NCBI GenBank assembly: GCA_964420065.1
Contig: CAYQQK010000007.1
Coordinates: forward strand, 1-64,000
DNA: 64,000 nucleotides
Origin: CAYQQK01 sp964420065
GTDB lineage: Bacteria; Bacillota; Dethiobacteria; DTU022
Direction: 5' to 3'
Part shown: piece by piece, positions 43,547 through 51,767 of the stretch
Position numbering within the stretch: position 1 is the stretch's first letter
Layout of the letters: the number at the start of each line of letters is the position of its first letter
Program-made: the position numbers and the translations under genes
The notes under the pieces: model-generated
Seen by the model: only the letters and a program-made list of their open reading frames with translations
Database searches by the model: none
What the model was told of the DNA's origin: nothing

Positions 43547-45463
43547 ATGATGATCAAAAGAAATCAAATCATAAACATTGCCGTTATCGCCCACGTTGAT
43601 GCGGGCAAATCCACCCTGGTTGATGCCTTTCTTGCCCAAAGCGGTATTTTCCGGGAAAACGAACAGGTGATGGACTGTGTGATGGATTCGAACGACCTCG
43701 AAAGGGAACGGGGCATCACGATCTATTCCAAAAACTGTTCCATCATGCACGAAGGTTACAAGATCAACATTATCGACACACCCGGGCACGCCGATTTTTC
43801 TTCCGAAGTGGAGCGTATTATCAAGACCGTTGATACGGTTATACTTCTGGTTGACTCCTCGGAAGGACCGATGCCGCAGACGCGTTTTGTTTTGCAAAAA
43901 TCGTTGGAGCAGGGTTTGATTCCGATTCTGCTGATCAATAAAATAGACAAAAAAGACGCACGGATAAACGAAGTCGTGGATGAAGTCTACGAACTGTTCA
44001 TGGACCTGGGCGCGACGGATGCACAATTGGATTTCAAGATTTTGTACGGTATTGCCAGGCAGGGAGTTGTTGTACGCGACCCGGCGGAGGTAAGGGACAT
44101 TGCTGTTCAGTCGGGCCACATGAAAATAAAGAAAAGCGCTTCAGGACATAGCGGTTTCAGTATCGCGCCGCTTTTTGATGCGATTATTGAACAGGTAAAG
44201 GGATACCCCGACCGGTCCGGTGAACCTCTCCAGTTCCAGATATCGTCCCTGGGGTACGATGATTATGTCGGACGCCTGGGTATCGGCCGGATAGACAAAG
44301 GGTCTATCCACAGCGGTCAAATTGTTGCAGTGGTAGGCTCTGATGGCAACAGCCGGCTCCACAAGGTCAGCCGGACTTATGTTTACAAGGGGTTAAAAAG
44401 ATCGGAAGAGCACCGTGTTTTCTGCGGTGACATTTGTGTCGTATCCGGGCTGGCCGATATCACGATCGGCGATACGATCTGTGACGAAGCCCATCCGGTC
44501 CGACTGCCGTCAATCAAGATCGAAGAACCGACAATGAGCATGAACTTTATAGTCAACACATCTCCTTTTGCCGGTAGAGAGGGTAAATTTGTAACGACAC
44601 GGCATATAAAAGAGCGGTTGGAAAAGGAGCTGGAGGTCAACGTCGGTTTGCTGGTTGAACCGACGGATTCCACCGACGCGTTCAAGGTTTCCGGTCGTGG
44701 CGAGCTCCATCTTTCGGTTTTGATCGAGAACATGAGGCGGGAAGGATATGAGTTCTCGGTTTCCAAACCGGAGGTGATCTTTAAAAAAGGTCCCGGGGGG
44801 CATAAAACCGAGCCGGTTGAGGAGGTGGTGATTGAAGTACCGGAGCAATATACCGGAGGGATCATCTCCGAACTCAATCTTCGCAAGGGGATCATGAAGA
44901 GTATGGACGGAAAGAACGGGCGTTCAAGATTAATCTATACGGCGCCCACGCGTGGGCTTTTGGGCTTCAGAAGTTTATTTATCAACCAAACGCGGGGCGA
45001 AGGGACCATGGTCCGGCGTTTTTATGCCTATGAAGCATACAAGGGCGGGATTACCGAAAGAGCGAACGGGGTTGTTATTGCGCAAGAGGAAGGCGTGACG
45101 ACGCCGTATGCATTGGTGAATATCAGCGAGCGGGCGGAAATGTTTGTAGCGCCCGGCACGCACGTCTACGAAGGAATGATCGTGGGACTTAACAGTCGAC
45201 ACGAGGATATGGTTGTAAACCCGTGCAAGGCCAAAAAAGCCAGCAACATGCGCGCCGCAGGCAGTGACGAAGCCGTCAAATTGTCTCCCCACAGGGTTTT
45301 TTCACTGGAAGAGGCGCTGGAGTTTATCAATGGTGATGAACTTGTCGAAATTACTCCTTTGAACATCAGGCTTCGTAAAATGTTTCTGCAGGAAATAGAA
45401 CGCAGAAGATCCGATCGACTTGCAGGTGGGAAAAAGCATAATGAAAATAAAATGAAATGGTGA
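43547..45463 (+). CDS. typA: Divergent BipA/TypA-type translational GTPase
   Basis: About 638 residues; ATG 43547 or 43550, with only a weak purine-rich SD. The GTPase core is NIAVIAHVDAGKST (G1), RGITIYSKN (G2), DTPGHADFSSEVER (G3), NKIDKKDA (G4), then elongation-factor domains and the BipA-specific C-terminal part (APTRGLLGFRSLFINQTRGEG, PLNIRLRKMFL). It deviates from standard BipA: G1 has HVDAGKST instead of HVDHGKTT, there is an insertion of about 20 residues near 185-205 (DIAVQSGHMKIKKSASGHSG), and a charged tail ends NENKMKW. Base composition is visibly lower in GC than its neighbours, suggesting transfer or a second paralogue. BipA assists ribosome assembly under stress; the role of this copy is not clear. 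Confidence 0.82.
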   Translation: MMIKRNQIINIAVIAHVDAGKSTLVDAFLAQSGIFRENEQVMDCVMDSNDLERERGITIYSKNCSIMHEGYKINIIDTPGHADFSSEVERIIKTVDTVILLVDSSEGPMPQTRFVLQKSLEQGLIPILLINKIDKKDARINEVVDEVYELFMDLGATDAQLDFKILYGIARQGVVVRDPAEVRDIAVQSGHMKIKKSASGHSGFSIAPLFDAIIEQVKGYPDRSGEPLQFQISSLGYDDYVGRLGIGRIDKGSIHSGQIVAVVGSDGNSRLHKVSRTYVYKGLKRSEEHRVFCGDICVVSGLADITIGDTICDEAHPVRLPSIKIEEPTMSMNFIVNTSPFAGREGKFVTTRHIKERLEKELEVNVGLLVEPTDSTDAFKVSGRGELHLSVLIENMRREGYEFSVSKPEVIFKKGPGGHKTEPVEEVVIEVPEQYTGGIISELNLRKGIMKSMDGKNGRSRLIYTAPTRGLLGFRSLFINQTRGEGTMVRRFYAYEAYKGGITERANGVVIAQEEGVTTPYALVNISERAEMFVAPGTHVYEGMIVGLNSRHEDMVVNPCKAKKASNMRAAGSDEAVKLSPHRVFSLEEALEFINGDELVEITPLNIRLRKMFLQEIERRRSDRLAGGKKHNENKMKW

Positions 45464-45473
45464 TCAGTGTTCA

Positions 45474-45689
45474 ATGAAAATTGGAGCCCGGACAATTAAA
45501 ACCGGTTTGGTGGTTACATTGACCATACTATTGGTTAATGTCCTGGAAACAAAACTTGATATTACGGCATATAATATTGCCGGGATGGCGGCCATTACAG
45601 CAATAATAGGCATGCAGCCTTCCATCAGGGGTAGTCTCGAGACCTTTAGGAACAGGTTAATCGCTACTTTTTATTGGTACTTTTGTTGA
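45474..45689 (+). pseudogene. Truncated N-terminus of an aromatic-acid-exporter-type membrane protein
   Basis: 71 codons remain: MKIGARTIKTGLVVTLTILL, then AITAIIGMQPSIRGSLETFRNRLIAT. This matches the first two helices of the DUF939/FUSC aromatic acid exporter family (about 340 residues). Near position 45668 a run of five T disrupts the frame. Removing one T gives the family-like ATFIGTF, but the reading then runs only about 20 further codons without similarity before a stop near 45760. Frameshift plus deletion indicate a dead fragment. It starts 10 bases after the BipA-like gene and shares its lower GC content. Confidence 0.65.
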
Positions 45690-45713
45690 CAGCCGTTTAC
45701 ACTTTGCTATAAT
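45686..45713 (+). promoter_or_regulatory. Promoter of the NifX-like gene
   Basis: TTGACA (45686-45691) and TATAAT (45708-45713), both perfect, are spaced 16 bases. The pair lies within the relic region and about 60 bases before the NifX-like start. Confidence 0.75.
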
Positions 45714-45771
45714 TATGGGCATAAGTCAACAACCAACCGGTTATTGACATTACGGAAAAGAGGGCTAAGTG

Positions 45772-46158
45772 ATGATTGTGGCAATTGCAACGGATAAAGG
45801 TTGTGTATCACCGCATTTCGGGAGATGTCAGGCCTATACGATGGTAACTATCGCGGGTGGAAAAGTTGTTACAAAAGAAGAACTGGCCAACCCCGGGCAT
45901 GCACCGGGTGCAATTCCTGAATACTTGAATAAAAAAGGCGTAAAAAAAGTAATCTGTGGCGGCATCGGTGCAAAAGCGATGGCACTTTTCGGGCAGTATG
46001 GGATTGAAATAATAGCGGGTGTGGAAAATACGGTTGAAAATGTGATCACGGGTCTTCTGAAAGGAACACTTACCGGTGGGGATAGTCTTTGCCGGCCGGG
46101 CGACGGACGCGGGTACGGCATTGAAAAAACGGAATGTGAGCACACCGACGAGGAATAG
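45772..46158 (+). CDS. NifX/NifB-type iron-molybdenum cofactor-binding domain protein
   Basis: About 128 residues from ATG 45772 (SD AGAGGG; an overlapping GTG lies at 45769). The single domain has the family opening IVAIATDKGCVSPHFGRCQAYTM, then VKKVICGGIGAKAMALFGQYGIEIIAGVENTVENVI. The C-terminus is Cys/Glu-rich (GDSLCRPGDGRG, ECEHTDEE). Stand-alone proteins of this kind occur widely in anaerobes without nitrogenase, often beside MRP ATPases or molybdenum genes. No nif gene is present here, but a molybdenum-hydroxylase maturation operon follows 150 bases downstream. Metal-cluster handling is plausible, the exact role unknown. Confidence 0.85.
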   Translation: MIVAIATDKGCVSPHFGRCQAYTMVTIAGGKVVTKEELANPGHAPGAIPEYLNKKGVKKVICGGIGAKAMALFGQYGIEIIAGVENTVENVITGLLKGTLTGGDSLCRPGDGRGYGIEKTECEHTDEE

Positions 46159-46307
46159 GAATGTGGATTATAGTGGTAAGCAACCGGGTTTAATGGGCGC
46201 ACTTTCCTTAAAGCATACCATCTCCCGATCTGATTACTTTAAATGGTATTCCTGCCAACAGCACTGACCTATGGTAAAATCAATGTAAAAGGAGAGTGCC
46301 TGAAAAA

Positions 46308-47126
46308 ATGGACCTGCCGGAAAGAATCGTGGTTAAAGGGGCCGGGGATTTGGGCACCGGGGTGGCCCACCGCCTTTGGAGTTCCGGGTTTGAAGTAATT
46401 TTACTGGAATTGCCCGGCCCGCTGGTGGTCCGTCGGGGTGCGGCATTTGCCACGGCGGTTTTTACGGAGAGTTGGACGGTGGAGGGAGTAACCGCCCGCC
46501 TTTGCCACTCTCCCGAAAAAGTGGAAACAGCCCTGGCCCGGCGCGAGGTGGCGTTGCTGGTAGACCCGAAGGGGGAATACATTCGCAAGCATACGCCCGG
46601 GGTCCTGGTGGATGCGATCATGGCCAAGCGTAATACCGGGACCAGCCGTCATGACGCCCCGGCGGTGATTGCTCTTGGTCCCGGCTTTCGCGCTCCGGAA
46701 GAAGTGCATGCCGTAGTGGAAACACAGCGGGGCCCGGATCTGGGCCGGGTATACTACCACGGGAGTGCTGCTACAGATAGCGGAGTGCCGGGGGATGTGG
46801 CCGGAATGAAGATCGAACGACTGCTTCGGGCCCCGGCGGAAGGATTATTTGAACCGCTTAAAAAGATTGGAGAGCTGGTTAAGCAGGGGGAGACGGTGGC
46901 CCGGGTTGAGGGAGAACCTGTTGTTGCCCAAATTGACGGACTTTTACGGGGTCTCCTCTACGCCGGTTTGCCGGTTCAAAAGGGGATGAAAGTTGGCGAT
47001 GTTGATCCGCGGGGGGCAGCGATCAACTGGCGTGCTGTATCGGACAAGGCCCGCGCGGTTGGCGGTGGGACCCTGGAAGCGCTGCTGCATCTCTCCTGCC
47101 CGGAAAAATTTGCGAACGCCGATTGA
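46308..47126 (+). CDS. yqeB: YqeB, selenium-dependent molybdenum hydroxylase maturation protein
   Basis: About 272 residues. It is an EF2563-type YqeB: the Rossmann-like start RIVVKGAGDLGTGVAHRLW, then RRGAAFATAVF, EVALLVDPKG, VLVDAIMAKRNTGT, ALGPGF and HAVVETQRGPDLGRVYYHGSA, ending with the biotinyl-like RAVGGGTLEALLHL. ATG 46308 is favoured over GTG 46296, which overlaps the GGAGAG SD. YqeB and YqeC occur with selenium-labile molybdenum hydroxylases (xanthine dehydrogenase type) and are thought to help make the selenated cofactor. First gene of yqeB-xdhC-modE-yqeC/mocA. Confidence 0.88.
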   Translation: MDLPERIVVKGAGDLGTGVAHRLWSSGFEVILLELPGPLVVRRGAAFATAVFTESWTVEGVTARLCHSPEKVETALARREVALLVDPKGEYIRKHTPGVLVDAIMAKRNTGTSRHDAPAVIALGPGFRAPEEVHAVVETQRGPDLGRVYYHGSAATDSGVPGDVAGMKIERLLRAPAEGLFEPLKKIGELVKQGETVARVEGEPVVAQIDGLLRGLLYAGLPVQKGMKVGDVDPRGAAINWRAVSDKARAVGGGTLEALLHLSCPEKFANAD

Positions 47127-47190
47127 TTTTTGACAGTCGTTATACTTTTTGGGCAATAACGGCTCTTTGGTGAGGGAGACGTGATGGTAA

Positions 47191-48012
47191 ATGAATCTAA
47201 CGGTTTATCGTAAGGTAGTGGAGCTGCTGGAAAAAGGAGAACCGGCGGCGCTGGTGACGGTAGTCCAGGTCACCGGCTCGGCGTCGGGGAAGCCCGGTTT
47301 TAAAATGGTGGTGGATTCCCGGGGTGAAGCGATGGGAACCGTAGGCGGGGGACAGATCGAGATCGTGGCTCTGCGGGAAGCCCGCCGGGCGATGGCCGAA
47401 GGAAATCCGCGTCAGTTTACCTACGAGTTGACGTCCGAGGAGGCGGGGGGTATCGGGATGCTCTGCGGGGGAAAAACCACCCTCATGATCGAACCGCTTT
47501 TCCCTCCGGCGGAGATGGTTATTTTTGGCGCCGGTCACATTGCCCAACCGCTGGCGGCCATGGGCAAAATGCTCGGGTTTGCGATTACGGTTATAGATGA
47601 TCGGGAAGAATTCTGCAACCGGCAGCGTTTCCCGGAAGCAAGCCGGCTTCTTGTTGCCGGGCTGGAGGAGGTAAGAGATCGGCTTGCTTTGCATAGCAAT
47701 AGTTACGTCATTATCGTCACCAGGGGGCATGCCGGGGATCAGCTGGCACTGGAGCAGACCCTGCGCAGCTCCGTTCGTTACCTGGGGATGATCGGCAGCC
47801 GGCGCAAAATAGAGGCTATTTTTGCCAACCTGCGCGAGAAGGGTTTCAAGGACGAGGAGCTGGCCCGTGTTTACAGCCCCATCGGCCTGGGTATCGGGGC
47901 TCAAACTCCGCCGGAGATTGCTTTAAGTATCTGTGCAGAAATTGTGGCTGTCAAGTATGGTCAATGCGCGTGCCCGGGGGGTCGGGAAAGGAGAAAAGGC
48001 GGTGAACTATAG
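47191..48012 (+). CDS. xdhC: XdhC/CoxI-family molybdenum hydroxylase maturation factor
   Basis: 273 residues. The N-terminal XdhC domain has ALVTVVQVTGSASGKPGFKMVV and GTVGGGQIE; the Rossmann domain has MVIFGAGHIAQPLAAMGKMLGF, VIDDREEFCN, VIIVTRGHAGDQ, RYLGMIGSRRK and SPIGLGIGAQTPPEIALSI. XdhC binds molybdenum cofactor and delivers or sulfurates it for xanthine-dehydrogenase-like enzymes. The common N-terminal Cys-containing motif is not obvious (residues read GSASGKPG). It overlaps the following modE-like gene by 11 bases. Confidence 0.9.
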   Translation: MNLTVYRKVVELLEKGEPAALVTVVQVTGSASGKPGFKMVVDSRGEAMGTVGGGQIEIVALREARRAMAEGNPRQFTYELTSEEAGGIGMLCGGKTTLMIEPLFPPAEMVIFGAGHIAQPLAAMGKMLGFAITVIDDREEFCNRQRFPEASRLLVAGLEEVRDRLALHSNSYVIIVTRGHAGDQLALEQTLRSSVRYLGMIGSRRKIEAIFANLREKGFKDEELARVYSPIGLGIGAQTPPEIALSICAEIVAVKYGQCACPGGRERRKGGEL

Positions 48013-48355
48013 CCCTAACTGTAAACTTTGGATTGAGAAAGAGGGTAAAAAAGTTTTCGGTGACGGGCCCTGTGATATTTTGGTCCGGATCCGGCGTAGT
48101 GGTTCCCTGCGGACCGCCGCTGCCGAGATCAATATGTCCTATAGTCAGGCCTGGCGGCTGTTGGATTCGCTGGACCGCAAGCTTGGTTTCCCACTTTTGG
48201 TCAGGCGGGTCGGGGGGCTGGAAGGCGGCGGTTCGGAGCTCACTGCAGAAGGGGAAGACCTCATCCGCCGTTATACCGGTTACCGCCGTGAAGCAAAAAA
48301 GGTATTGCATGATCTGTTTGCAAAACATTTCGGACCACAGGCAGGAAACGAATAA
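48002..48355 (+). CDS. ModE-type winged-helix regulator (N-terminal domain only)
   Basis: About 117 residues from GTG 48002 behind AAAGGAG. The DNA-binding half of ModE is clear: CKLWIEKEGKKVFGDGPCDILVRIRRSGSL, then RTAAAEINMSYSQAWRLLDSLDRKLGFPLLVRRVGG and GSELTAEGEDLIRRY. The C-terminal molybdate-binding Mop domains of full ModE are missing. Single-domain versions are common beside molybdenum enzyme genes. It is translationally embedded in the yqeB-xdhC-yqeC/mocA operon, so it probably regulates these genes or the client hydroxylase. Confidence 0.85.
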   Translation: MNYSPNCKLWIEKEGKKVFGDGPCDILVRIRRSGSLRTAAAEINMSYSQAWRLLDSLDRKLGFPLLVRRVGGLEGGGSELTAEGEDLIRRYTGYRREAKKVLHDLFAKHFGPQAGNE

Positions 48356-49771
48356 ATGGACCTGACAGCACCGCAATCGGAACTGCTATCGGTCTGGCGG
48401 GCCCTATCCGGTCTTGAGCCGGGACTGGCGGCTATGTACGGTGCGGGCGGTAAAACTTCCTTGTTGAATCACCTCTCTGATGCAGCGGTTGCATCGGGTC
48501 GGGAAACGGTTTATACCACCACCACCCACATCCGCCCCCGGGACCGGGTCGGGTTGATTTTGAGCGAGGGCCGCCCCTGGCAGGAACTGATCGCCACTTT
48601 ACGGGCGCAGTTGGCCCGGGAAAGGTTGGTGGCCCTGGCGGGATGTTTGTTGCCGGAAAGGAAACTGCGCGGGGTCGAGCCGGCCTTGCTCGAGCGCCTG
48701 CAAGCTGTTTTTCCCGAAGCCGTTTTCCTGGTGGAGGCCGATGGAGCCGCCGGGCGATCATTGAAAGGATATGCTTCGCATGAGCCGGTGCTTCCACCGC
48801 GATCAAACCTGATCTTTCCGGTGCTGGGGCTGTCCGCGCTCGGTTCTCCAGCCGGTCCGGAGGTGGTACACCGACCGGAGCACCTGCTGCCGGCCCTGGG
48901 GCTTTCCCCGGGTCAAATCCTGACCGCAACCGATTTGATCCGGGCCATGCTTTACCTGATCCGCCACGGCCTGCGGCAGGCGCCGCAGGCGGAGGTGATC
49001 CCCGTCTTTAATCAGGCGGACCGGATCGAAGGGATGGAGGCGGAACTGTTGCCGGAAACCTGTGCCGGTCTGCAGGACTGTCCGGCGGTACAACGGTTTA
49101 TCTATACCGCTTTGCAGAAAAAACCGCTGCTGCGCTTTTTTCTGGAACGCGACCCGCAGACCGGTCGTTTTGTCATCCCGGTTAGCGCGGTGATACTGGC
49201 CGCCGGCTTGTCGGAGCGCATGGGTTGTGACAAGCTGGCCCTTACTTTTCGGGGAAAAACCGTGCTTGAACATACTGTCGAACAGGCTGCATCCGCCGGT
49301 TTACGGGAAGTGATCGTCGTCGTGCGTCCAGACAGTCCCTGGCCGGAAAAACTTGCCTGCCGGCTCGGGGTACGGGTGGTATGTAACCCGCGTTTTCGGG
49401 AGGGGATCGCTTCATCATTGCAGGCCGGTCTGGCGGCGGCAACGGCGGGTAACCAGGCGGTATTATTTGTCCTGGGGGATCAGCCCCTGGTTTCTGCTGC
49501 CGTCTACCGGGCGCTGGTGGCGGCTTACCGGAGTTGTCCGGCACCGGTGATCCATCCGGCCTACCGCGGCCGCCGGGGAAACCCGGTTCTATTCGATCGC
49601 CGGACCTGGCCATACCTGTTTCAGTTGCAGGGAGATACCGGGGGCAGACAGATCTTTCCCCGGCTTGACCCAACTGATATAAATGTGATTGAAACCGACG
49701 ACCCGTCCGTATGTATGGATCTGGACTGCCCGGAAGATTACCGCCGCCTGCAGGAACAAAAGGGCTTCTAG
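48356..49771 (+). CDS. YqeC-MocA fusion: selenium cofactor protein plus molybdenum cofactor cytidylyltransferase
   Basis: 471 residues starting directly after the modE-like stop. The YqeC half (about 1-260) has MYGAGGKTSLLNHL (P-loop-like), YTTTTHIRP, FLVEADGAAGRSLKGYASHEPVLP and PVFNQADRIEG. The MocA half (about 275-471) has SAVILAAGLSERMGCDKLAL, EVIVVVRPD, GIASSLQAGL, FVLGDQPLVS and GRRGNPVLFDR, the MobA-like nucleotidyltransferase set that makes molybdopterin cytosine dinucleotide. The fusion ties cofactor selenation to cytidylation. No molybdenum hydroxylase subunit or selD lies in the window. Confidence 0.88.
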   Translation: MDLTAPQSELLSVWRALSGLEPGLAAMYGAGGKTSLLNHLSDAAVASGRETVYTTTTHIRPRDRVGLILSEGRPWQELIATLRAQLARERLVALAGCLLPERKLRGVEPALLERLQAVFPEAVFLVEADGAAGRSLKGYASHEPVLPPRSNLIFPVLGLSALGSPAGPEVVHRPEHLLPALGLSPGQILTATDLIRAMLYLIRHGLRQAPQAEVIPVFNQADRIEGMEAELLPETCAGLQDCPAVQRFIYTALQKKPLLRFFLERDPQTGRFVIPVSAVILAAGLSERMGCDKLALTFRGKTVLEHTVEQAASAGLREVIVVVRPDSPWPEKLACRLGVRVVCNPRFREGIASSLQAGLAAATAGNQAVLFVLGDQPLVSAAVYRALVAAYRSCPAPVIHPAYRGRRGNPVLFDRRTWPYLFQLQGDTGGRQIFPRLDPTDINVIETDDPSVCMDLDCPEDYRRLQEQKGF

Positions 49772-49912
49772 CCCCTGAAATGTTCCATCCCGACCGCAAT
49801 GGGCCGGGGGCGGTTTGCGAACGGCTTCATCCCGATCATCCCCGCCCCACTTCATCCGTTATGATCATGATCTCTTTTGCGCGCTACCGAGGCGATCATG
49901 AGCTTTCATGAC

Positions 49913-50004
49913 CGATACAACTTTGTCCAAACAGCAGGATATTGTGTGATTTGTATCGAACCAGAGAACATTGGATACAAAATTTTGTCAGGGCCTGCTA
50001 TAAT
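49913..50004 (+). promoter_or_regulatory. Repeated GATACAA sites and promoter before the oligopeptide importer
   Basis: Three copies of the heptamer GATACAA occur: CGATACAA (49913-49920), its inverse TTGTATCG (49951-49958), and GATACAA (49974-49980) running into the perfect 12-base palindrome ACAAAATTTTGT (49977-49988). A perfect TATAAT follows at 49999-50004, but the -35 position falls inside the palindrome and is not consensus. This looks like an operator cluster for an unknown regulator. The remaining part of the 282-base gap (49772-49912) shows nothing else. Confidence 0.5.
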
Positions 50005-50053
50005 TTGCCGGATAGGCCGGGCCGGTTTTTAAGGTTGGCAAGAAGGGGGCACA

Positions 50054-51670
50054 ATGATGAAAAGGAAAAGCATAATTGCGGCAACGGTCGTCCTGTTTTT
50101 TTTGATTGTCACTGCTACCGGCTGTAACGATATCGCCATGGTAGAAGAACATGGGGAGGAACAGTTCATTCGTTGCAACGTGGGTGCACCCCCCGAAAGT
50201 ATCGATCCGGCGCTGTCGACGGGGTTGAATGAATTTAGCGTTCAGGTCCAGCTCTGGGAAGGTTTGACCAGGCTTGACCAAAACAGCCGGCCGCAACTGG
50301 CCGCGGCCGGGGAATATGAGGTGGACAGCAGCGGCACGGTGTATACTTTTCAACTTCGACCCGAAGCTCGGTGGTCAAACGGCGATCCTTTGACCGCTTC
50401 TGATTTTGAATACGCCTGGAAAAGGGTGCTTGATCCCGAAGTGGGCAGTGAATATGCCTATATGCTTTTTTACATTAAAAATGCGGCGGCTTATTACAGC
50501 GGCGAGGCGAAAGCGGAGGATATTGGCGTGAAGGCCCTCGACGAACAAACCCTGCAGGTTACCCTGGAGGCGCCGCTTCCTTACTTCCTTGATCTTCTGG
50601 CTCTCCAGGTTTTTTTTCCCGTACATCGGGACACCGTTATCGCCGGCGGTGAAGGATGGGCCTTGCAAGCGAATACGATTGTCGGTAACGGCCCGTTCAT
50701 GTTGGCAAATTGGACCGGTGAGCAGATGGAACTGGTGCCAAATGCGCACTATTGGGACCGCAAACTGGTGAAATTGGATCGTCTTGTTTTGACCATGGTT
50801 GCAAATGAGGCTACGGCGCTAACTTTGTATGAAACGGGCCACCTCGATGTGACCGGTGCAATTCCCGGGCCGGAAATGCTGCGCCTGAAGGATGACGACG
50901 CTCTGCATATTTTCCCAGACCTTTCCATTTATTATTACATATTCAATACGGAACAACCTCCACTGGATGATGTCAGGGTCCGCCGCGCCCTGGCCCTGGC
51001 CATTGACCGGGAGGCGATCACCGATCATCTGACCGGAGCCGGTGAGAAACCTGCCTACGGGCTGGTGCCGCCGGGGATAACCATGGCCGGGGGGGAGGAT
51101 TTCCGGAAGAAAGCGGGTCACTGTTTTGACCATGATCCGGTTGAAGCGAAACGTTTGCTTGCCGAAGCGGGTTTTCCCGGCGGCGCCGGATTCCCACCCC
51201 TGGAAATTCTTTTTAACACTTCGGATGTTCACAAAGCGGTGGCCGAGGCCATACAGGAAATGTGGGCCCGGGATCTCGGGTTGACCGGGATCACTATTGC
51301 CAGCGAGGATGTAGGAACTTACATCAACTCTCTCCGGACCGGCCGGTTCACGATTGCCCGCCTGGAATGGACGGCGGATTTCGCCGACCCGGTCAGCTTT
51401 CTTGATCTTTGGTCCGGTGAAAGCGGTTACAATTTTGGTCGGTGGAGCGACCCGGTTTACGATACCCTGGTCGGTGATTTGAAGCAAACAGTCGTGGAAC
51501 AGAATCGGGTTGAGCTGATGCTTGAAATAGAGCAGCTATGCATGGACGGCATGCCTGTTGCCCCGATTTTTTTCTCTTCGCAGCCGATGATGATTGCACC
51601 CGAAGTGAGGGGATACGTTAAACCGAGTATCGGCGGGATCGATTTTAAAACCGCTTTTCTTGCGCCCTAG
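50054..51670 (+). CDS. oppA: Oligopeptide-binding lipoprotein of an ABC importer
   Basis: 538 residues; ATG 50054 behind AAGGGGG. A lipoprotein signal peptide ends in a TATGC lipobox (Cys24). The mature part is a family 5 solute-binding protein: RCNVGAPPESIDPALSTG, WEGLTRLDQNSRPQLAAAGEY, FQLRPEARWSNGDPLTASDFEYAWKRVLDP, VGNGPFMLANW, VRRALALAIDREAI and EWTADFADPVSFLD. It captures peptides outside the membrane for the permeases encoded next. First gene of oppA-B-C-D-F. Confidence 0.92.
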   Translation: MMKRKSIIAATVVLFFLIVTATGCNDIAMVEEHGEEQFIRCNVGAPPESIDPALSTGLNEFSVQVQLWEGLTRLDQNSRPQLAAAGEYEVDSSGTVYTFQLRPEARWSNGDPLTASDFEYAWKRVLDPEVGSEYAYMLFYIKNAAAYYSGEAKAEDIGVKALDEQTLQVTLEAPLPYFLDLLALQVFFPVHRDTVIAGGEGWALQANTIVGNGPFMLANWTGEQMELVPNAHYWDRKLVKLDRLVLTMVANEATALTLYETGHLDVTGAIPGPEMLRLKDDDALHIFPDLSIYYYIFNTEQPPLDDVRVRRALALAIDREAITDHLTGAGEKPAYGLVPPGITMAGGEDFRKKAGHCFDHDPVEAKRLLAEAGFPGGAGFPPLEILFNTSDVHKAVAEAIQEMWARDLGLTGITIASEDVGTYINSLRTGRFTIARLEWTADFADPVSFLDLWSGESGYNFGRWSDPVYDTLVGDLKQTVVEQNRVELMLEIEQLCMDGMPVAPIFFSSQPMMIAPEVRGYVKPSIGGIDFKTAFLAP

Positions 51671-51767
51671 GCCTTTCCTTTTTGACCGGGTCAATAAAGC
51701 TTTATCCGGCGCCGGGGGGATCCGGGCAGGCCCGGGTATGCTTTCGATCATGTCCGGAGGGTTACGG

